From an uncultured Succinivibrio sp. (GTDB taxonomy: Bacteria; Pseudomonadota; Gammaproteobacteria; Enterobacterales; Succinivibrionaceae), in NCBI GenBank assembly GCA_902772715.1, contig CACYBT010000165.1, positions 1 to 19,687 on the forward strand: a stretch of DNA of 19,687 nucleotides. Reading direction: 5' to 3'. Shown piece by piece: positions 15,346-19,687 of the stretch. Under the pieces are notes generated by a model, which was not told the DNA's origin, did not search any database, and worked only from the letters and a program-made list of their open reading frames with translations. The first letter of the stretch is position 1. Each line of letters opens with the position of its first letter. A program made the translations under genes and the position numbers.

Positions 15346-15360
15346 GTCCTATATTAGGAC
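15346..15360 (+). promoter_or_regulatory. Leader hairpin just upstream of the rpsL ribosome site
   Basis: GTCCTA (15346-15351) pairs perfectly with TAGGAC (15355-15360) around TAT. The stem ends 4 nt before the AGGAG-type ribosome site (15365-15369). It could protect the 5' end or position the ribosome; the role is unknown. Confidence 0.45.
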
Positions 15361-15379
15361 TAACAGGAGATTTTATTTA

Positions 15380-15754
15380 ATGTCTACTATTAATCAGTTG
15401 GTTCGCAAACCACGCGTTAAAGTAGTTTCTAAGAACAAGGTTCCTGCTTTGGAAGCTTGTCCTCAGAAGCGCGGTGTTTGCACCCGTGTGTATGCTACTA
15501 AGCCTAAAAAGCCTAATTCAGCAATGCGTAAAGTATGTCGTGTTCGTTTAACAAATGGTTTTGAAGTTACTTCATATATTGGTGGAGAAGGTCATAACCT
15601 GCAGGAACACTCAGTTGTAATGATTCGTGGCGGTCGTGTTAAGGATTTGCCAGGTGTTCGTTATCACACCATCCGTGGTTCACTAGACTGCGCCGGTGTT
15701 AAAGATCGTAAACAGTCCCGCTCTAAGTACGGTGTGAAGAAGCCTAAGGCTTAA
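15380..15754 (+). CDS. rpsL: 30S ribosomal protein S12
   Basis: S12 lies at the decoding centre and checks codon-anticodon pairing; it is the classic streptomycin target protein. The product has 124 residues, exactly the E. coli length, and near-identical sequence: LEACPQKRGVCTRVY, TKPKKPNSAMRKVCRVRL, GGEGHNLQEHSVVMIRGG and RVKDLPGVRYHTIRG. K43 and the lysine and aspartate of VKDLPG are the sensitive wild-type residues; the aspartate is the one modified by RimO in E. coli. ATG 15380 is chosen by homology and the ACAGGAG site at 15364-15369; the frame is open upstream to 15323 without homology. It is the first gene of the str operon here. Confidence 0.98.
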   Translation: MSTINQLVRKPRVKVVSKNKVPALEACPQKRGVCTRVYATKPKKPNSAMRKVCRVRLTNGFEVTSYIGGEGHNLQEHSVVMIRGGRVKDLPGVRYHTIRGSLDCAGVKDRKQSRSKYGVKKPKA

Positions 15755-15839
15755 TTTCATCCCTAAAGAGTAAGGCCAAACAATTTTTTTTATAATTTTA
15801 AGGTTTTGGAAAACCCTGAAATTAAGAGGATAGATAAAA
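15755..15839 (+). promoter_or_regulatory. rpsL-rpsG intercistronic region, possible S7 translational operator
   Basis: In E. coli, S7 binds the rpsL-rpsG spacer and represses rpsG translation. The 85-nt spacer here contains GGTTT/AAACC (15802-15806 with 15811-15815) around TGGA, extendable to six pairs with a very tight loop, a short distance before the AAGAGGA ribosome site (15824-15830). The assignment is by position; the fold is much simpler than expected from E. coli. Confidence 0.35.
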
Positions 15840-16310
15840 ATGCCTAGACGTCGTGAAGTTGCTCAGCGTAAAATTTTGCCAGATCCAAAATTTAATTCTG
15901 AGTTATTAGCAAAGTTTATAAATGTAGTAATGCTCGATGGTAAGAAATCCATCGCCGAGGCCATTGTATATGGTGCATTAGATACCGTTGCCGAGAAAAG
16001 CGGCAAAGACCACCTCGCCCTGTTTGAGGAGGCACTTGAGCACATTCGCCCAGATGTAGAAGTTAAATCTCGTCGTGTGGGTGGTGCAAACTATCAGGTT
16101 CCAGTTGAAGTACGTCCTGCTCGTGGTAATGCACTTGCTATGCGTTGGTTAGTTGAGGCTGCTCGTGGTCGTCATGAGAAAAGCATGGCTGCCCGTTTAG
16201 CTGCTGAAATGGCAGACGCAGTTGAGAACAAGGGAACCGCCGTTAAAAAGCGTGAAGATGTACATCGTATGGCAGAGGCTAACAAAGCCTTCAGTCATTT
16301 CCGCTGGTAG
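15840..16310 (+). CDS. rpsG: 30S ribosomal protein S7
   Basis: S7 nucleates assembly of the 30S head and lines the E site. The 156-residue product starts PRRREVAQRKILPDPKFNSEL. It includes VMLDGKKSIAEAIVYGAL and the 16S-binding ARGNALAMRWLVEAARGRHEKSM region, and ends KREDVHRMAEANKAFSHFRW; this matches the usual 156-residue form. ATG 15840 follows AAGAGGA with 9-nt spacing. fusA starts 21 nt after the TAG stop. Confidence 0.98.
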   Translation: MPRRREVAQRKILPDPKFNSELLAKFINVVMLDGKKSIAEAIVYGALDTVAEKSGKDHLALFEEALEHIRPDVEVKSRRVGGANYQVPVEVRPARGNALAMRWLVEAARGRHEKSMAARLAAEMADAVENKGTAVKKREDVHRMAEANKAFSHFRW

Positions 16311-16331
16311 TTTTTTGGAGTTAATGAAATT

Positions 16332-18437
16332 ATGTCTCGCGAAACCCCTATTAACATGTATCGCAATATTGGTATTAGTGCTCACATTGATGCCGGTAAA
16401 ACCACAACTACTGAACGTATCCTGTTTTATACAGGTAAAAGCCATAAGATTGGTGAGGTTCATGATGGTGCTGCTACCATGGACTGGATGGTTCAGGAAC
16501 AGGAGCGTGGTATTACCATTACCTCTGCTGCTACAACATGTTATTGGCATGGTATGAGTAATCAGTGGAAAAACGCATACCGTTTCAATATTATTGACAC
16601 CCCAGGCCACGTGGACTTTACCGCTGAGGTAGAGCGTTCTATGCGTGTGCTTGATGGTGCTGTTATGGTTTACTGTGCTGTGGGCGGTGTTCAGCCACAG
16701 TCTGAGACCGTATGGCGTCAGGCCCAAAAATACAAGGTACCACGTATTGCTTTCGTCAATAAGATGGACCGTACAGGTGCTGATTTCCTGCGTGTTGTTG
16801 ACCAGATTAAGACACGTCTTAAGGGTAACCCAGTTCCTCTGATGTTGCCAATTGGTAAAGAGGATTCCTTCGTTGGTGTTGTAGATCTTATCAAGCGTAA
16901 GGCAATTGACTGGGACGAGGCCTCTCAAGGCATGAAGTTTGATTACGTCGATATTCCTGCTGATATGGTTGATGCAGTTGAAGAGTGGCGTGGCAAATTA
17001 GTCGAGGCTGCTGCTGAGGCTAGTGAAGAACTGATGGAGAAATTCTTTGGTGGTGAAGAGTTAACTGAAGAAGAAATCAAGGCCGGTCTGCGTCAGCGTA
17101 CCCTGCGCAATGAGATTATCCCAATGTGCTGTGGGTCTGCCTTTAAGAATAAAGGTGTTCAGGCTATGCTTGATGCTGTTGTTGAGTATTTACCATCACC
17201 TGCAGATGTTCCTGCTGTTGAAGGCAAGACCTTAACTGGTGAATCAGATACCCGTAAGGCTGATGACAAAGAGCCATTCTCTGCTTTAGCATTCAAACTG
17301 GCAAATGACCCATTTGTTGGTAACCTTACCTTCTTGCGTTGCTATTCAGGCTTTATCAAGTCTGGCGATACTGTCATGAATTCTGATAAGCAGAAACGTG
17401 AGCGTTTTGGCCGTTTGGTTCAGATGCATGCTAATGCACGTAATGAAGTAAGTGAAGTTTACGCTGGTGATATTGTTGCCGCTATTGGTCTTAAAGAGAC
17501 TGTGACCGGTGATACCCTGTGTGACCAGGAACATCCTATTATTCTTGAGGCTATTGAATTCGCAGAGCCAGTTATTTCTGTTGCTGTTGAACCAAAGACC
17601 AAAGATGATCAGGAAAAAATGGCGTTGGCTTTACAGCGTCTTGCCAAAGAGGATCCATCATTCCGTGTTCGCACTGATGAGGAATCAGGTCAGACCATTA
17701 TCTCTGGTATGGGTGAGTTACATCTTGATATTATCGTTGACCGTCTGCGTAGAGAGTTCAAGGTAGAGTGTAATCAGGGTAAACCTCAGGTTGCCTACCG
17801 TGAAACTATCCGCGGTACTGTAGAACAGCAGGGTAAGTTTGCTCGTCAGTCAGGTGGTCGTGGTCAGTATGGTGACTGCTGGTTACGTTTAGAGCCTCTT
17901 GAACAGGGTAAAGGGTATGAATTCGTCAACGAGATTGTCGGTGGTGTTATTCCAAAAGAGTACATTCCTGCAATTGATAAAGGATGTCAGGAACAGATTG
18001 CCAACGGTGTTATCGCTGGTTTCCCTGTAGTAGATATCAAGATCACTGTCTTTGACGGTTCATATCATGAAGTTGACTCTTCTGAAATGGCTTTCAAGAT
18101 TGCCGCTTCCATGGCATTCAAAGAAGGCTTCAAGAAGGCTCAGCCAGTTTTACTTGAGCCTTTAATGAAGGTTGAAGTTGAAACCCCTGAAGATTACATG
18201 GGTGATGTAATCGGTGATCTCAATCGTCGTCGTGCTATTGTAGAAGGCATGGAAGACGGCCCTACCGGTAAACTTGTTCATGCAATGGTACCATTAGGGG
18301 AGATGTTCGGTTATGCTACTGATTTGCGTTCTTTAACTCAGGGACGTGCATCTTATGTAATGGAGTTCGGCCGTTATGCTGAGGCTCCAAAGAATATTGC
18401 CGAGGCTGTAATTTCAGAGCGTCAGGCAAAAGACTAA
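16332..18437 (+). CDS. fusA: Elongation factor G
   Basis: EF-G is the GTPase that drives translocation and, with RRF, ribosome recycling. The 701-residue product (E. coli 704) has G1 AHIDAGKT (17-24), switch sequence RGITITSAAT (59-68), G3 DTPGH (89-93), G4 NKMD (143-146) and the G5-type GSAFKN. Domains II-V follow, with the domain IV segment SGGRGQYGDCWL and the C-terminal GDVIGDLNRRRAIVEGME. ATG 16332 lies 12 nt after TGGAG, which overlaps the space left by the rpsG stop; an ATG at 16324 is out of frame. The large antisense reading frame under its 5' end is a coding shadow. tuf follows after 63 nt. Confidence 0.98.
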   Translation: MSRETPINMYRNIGISAHIDAGKTTTTERILFYTGKSHKIGEVHDGAATMDWMVQEQERGITITSAATTCYWHGMSNQWKNAYRFNIIDTPGHVDFTAEVERSMRVLDGAVMVYCAVGGVQPQSETVWRQAQKYKVPRIAFVNKMDRTGADFLRVVDQIKTRLKGNPVPLMLPIGKEDSFVGVVDLIKRKAIDWDEASQGMKFDYVDIPADMVDAVEEWRGKLVEAAAEASEELMEKFFGGEELTEEEIKAGLRQRTLRNEIIPMCCGSAFKNKGVQAMLDAVVEYLPSPADVPAVEGKTLTGESDTRKADDKEPFSALAFKLANDPFVGNLTFLRCYSGFIKSGDTVMNSDKQKRERFGRLVQMHANARNEVSEVYAGDIVAAIGLKETVTGDTLCDQEHPIILEAIEFAEPVISVAVEPKTKDDQEKMALALQRLAKEDPSFRVRTDEESGQTIISGMGELHLDIIVDRLRREFKVECNQGKPQVAYRETIRGTVEQQGKFARQSGGRGQYGDCWLRLEPLEQGKGYEFVNEIVGGVIPKEYIPAIDKGCQEQIANGVIAGFPVVDIKITVFDGSYHEVDSSEMAFKIAASMAFKEGFKKAQPVLLEPLMKVEVETPEDYMGDVIGDLNRRRAIVEGMEDGPTGKLVHAMVPLGEMFGYATDLRSLTQGRASYVMEFGRYAEAPKNIAEAVISERQAKD

Positions 18438-18454
18438 AGTTTTTGATTTTTATG

Positions 18455-18478
18455 AAGGTGTGCAGTGATGTACACCTT
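18455..18478 (+). promoter_or_regulatory. fusA-tuf intercistronic hairpin with a GNRA-type loop
   Basis: AAGGTGTGCA (18455-18464) pairs with TGTACACCTT (18469-18478), including one G-T wobble, around a GTGA loop of the GNRA type. It ends 5 nt before the tuf ribosome site AGAAGGA (18484-18490) and has no U-tract. A role in mRNA processing or stabilising the tuf message is inferred. Confidence 0.55.
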
Positions 18479-18500
18479 GATTTAGAAGGAATATTTAAAA

Positions 18501-19685
18501 ATGGCAAAAGAGAAGTTTATCCGTGGCAAAGTACACGTAAACGTAGGCACCATTGGTCACGTTGACCACGGCAAGACCACTTTAACCGCAGCAATTACTA
18601 CTGTTCTTGCAGAGAAATTCGGTGGTGAGGCTCGTAAATTCGATCAGATTGATAATGCCCCAGAAGAGAAGGCACGTGGTATTACCATTAACACCTCACA
18701 CGTAGAGTATGATACTGCCAACCGTCACTATGCACACGTTGACTGCCCGGGTCACGCTGACTACGTTAAGAACATGATTACCGGTGCCGCCCAGATGGAT
18801 GGTGCAATTTTGGTAGTAGCTGCAACTGATGGTCCAATGCCACAGACACGTGAGCACATTCTTCTTGCTCGTCAGGTAGGTGTACCATATATTATCGTCT
18901 TTCTAAACAAATGTGATATGGTTGACGACGAAGAGTTGTTAGAATTAGTTGAGATGGACGTAAGAGAGCTGTTAAATCAGTACCAGTTCCCAGGCGATGA
19001 CACCCCAATCATCAGAGGATCAGCCTTAGGCGCCTTAAATGGTGAGGAGAAGTGGAAAGAGGCAATTCTGAAGTTAGCAGAGACCTTAGACAGCTATATA
19101 CCAGAGCCAAAGCGTGACACCGACCATCCATTCTTATTACCAATTGAGGATATCTTCTCAATTTCAGGACGTGGAACTGTAGTAACAGGACGTGTTGAGC
19201 GTGGAATTGTACACGTAGGTGATGAAGTTGAAATCGTTGGTATTCGACCAACCACCAAGACCACGGTAACAGGTGTTGAAATGTTCCGTAAGCTCTTAGA
19301 CGAAGGCCGTGCAGGTGATAACGTTGGTATACTGTTACGTGGAACCAAGCGTGATGAAGTAGAGCGTGGACAGGTATTAGCTGCCCCAGGCACCATTACT
19401 CCACATACCAAGTTTACCGGTCAGGTATACGTTTTAAGTAAGGAAGAAGGTGGCCGTCATACACCATTCTTCAAGGGCTATCGTCCACAGTTCTTCTTCC
19501 GTACCACTGATATTACAGGCACCATCGAGTTAAAAGAGGGTGTAGAGATGGTAATGCCAGGTGATAACACCGATATGACTGTAACTCTGATCCACCCAGT
19601 AGCCATGGCAGAAGGCGAGCGCTTTGCTATTCGTGAAGGCGGTCGTACTGTTGGCGCCGGTGTTGTTGGTAAGATCATTGAGTAA
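18501..19685 (+). CDS. tuf: Elongation factor Tu (complete copy)
   Basis: EF-Tu-GTP carries aminoacyl-tRNA to the A site. The 394-residue product has exactly the E. coli length. It shows G1 GHVDHGKT (19-26), G3 DCPGH (80-84) with catalytic H84, G4 NKCD (135-138) and G5 GSAL. Domains 2 and 3 follow with GRGTVVTGRVERG and KGYRPQFFFRTTD; E. coli has PQFYFRTTD at the last site. ATG 18501 follows AGAAGGA with 10-nt spacing. By position after fusA it is tufA. Its last 85 bases equal the fragment at the left edge. Valine codons lean towards GTA more than in fusA, a mild difference. The window ends two bases after its stop, so its terminator is not seen. Confidence 0.98.
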   Translation: MAKEKFIRGKVHVNVGTIGHVDHGKTTLTAAITTVLAEKFGGEARKFDQIDNAPEEKARGITINTSHVEYDTANRHYAHVDCPGHADYVKNMITGAAQMDGAILVVAATDGPMPQTREHILLARQVGVPYIIVFLNKCDMVDDEELLELVEMDVRELLNQYQFPGDDTPIIRGSALGALNGEEKWKEAILKLAETLDSYIPEPKRDTDHPFLLPIEDIFSISGRGTVVTGRVERGIVHVGDEVEIVGIRPTTKTTVTGVEMFRKLLDEGRAGDNVGILLRGTKRDEVERGQVLAAPGTITPHTKFTGQVYVLSKEEGGRHTPFFKGYRPQFFFRTTDITGTIELKEGVEMVMPGDNTDMTVTLIHPVAMAEGERFAIREGGRTVGAGVVGKIIE

Positions 19686-19687
19686 TC
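19601..19687 (+). repeat. Right copy of the 87-bp terminal direct repeat
   Basis: This is identical to bases 1-87, covering the end of tuf and two bases beyond. Joining the two copies would make a 19,600-bp circle in which tuf is followed directly by secE. Confidence 0.98.

Noticed and set aside
16197..16928. 243-codon open frame on the minus strand under rpsG and fusA
   Set aside because: It lies opposite two certain, conserved genes and resembles no family I know; long antisense frames are common under codon-biased genes.
18501..19685. Mosaic tuf suggested by GTA-rich valine codons in the body and GTT only at the last three valines
   Set aside because: GTT and GTA are mixed throughout the gene and the final run is only three codons, so this is not enough to claim gene conversion.
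1..19687. Circular plasmid or phage-like element suggested by identical ends
   Set aside because: All genes are single-copy chromosomal core genes in a conserved order, with no replication, mobilisation or phage gene. The identical ends are better explained by tuf duplication.

Overview
The window looks like the core transcription-translation block of an AT-rich gammaproteobacterium. The RNA polymerase subunits, EF-G, EF-Tu and r-proteins align by eye with their E. coli counterparts along almost their whole length. The beta and beta' chains carry the large gammaproteobacterial insertions, and the sulfur-relay genes tusDCB sit directly upstream of rpsL as in enteric bacteria. Base composition is clearly AT-rich. 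A gut lineage such as Succinivibrionaceae would fit, but that is inference. I see no tRNA, rRNA, transposon or CRISPR array. All supported genes are on the + strand.

Layout: the last 28 codons of a tuf gene (1-85) and its terminator; a 356-nt gene-free stretch rich in pairing segments; secE-nusG, closed by a terminator near 1743-1770; a 530-nt gap holding the rplK promoter and a possible L1 control element; rplK-rplA; an L10-type leader; rplJ-rplL; a hairpin-rich rplL-rpoB spacer; rpoB-rpoC, closed by a strong terminator at 13642-13673; ridA; the overlapping trio tusD-tusC-tusB; a 298-nt gap with two promoter candidates; then rpsL-rpsG-fusA-tuf. In E. coli the rif and str clusters are far apart. 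Here they are contiguous, as in Pseudomonas, with ridA-tusDCB between them.

Together the genes encode the catalytic RNA polymerase core (beta, beta'), the elongation factor NusG that links polymerase to ribosome or Rho, the SecE translocon subunit, the L11/L1/L10/L12 stalk and stalk-base proteins, decoding-centre proteins S12 and S7, both elongation GTPases, and the TusBCD relay for 2-thiolation of tRNA wobble uridines. RidA is a metabolic-damage enzyme embedded in the cluster.

Four points stand out. (1) The first and last 87 bases are identical and run exactly to both ends. The contig therefore looks like a graph loop between two identical tuf copies rather than a plasmid. (2) The beta subunit carries about 146 extra residues (roughly 425-570) relative to E. 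coli, at a place where E. coli has none, and I do not recognise the inserted sequence. (3) beta' has a 26-residue insertion and a 37-residue N-terminal extension, and NusG and SecE also have charged N-terminal extensions. (4) Most gaps of more than 50 nt inside the operons contain a perfect or near-perfect RNA hairpin without a terminator U-tract.
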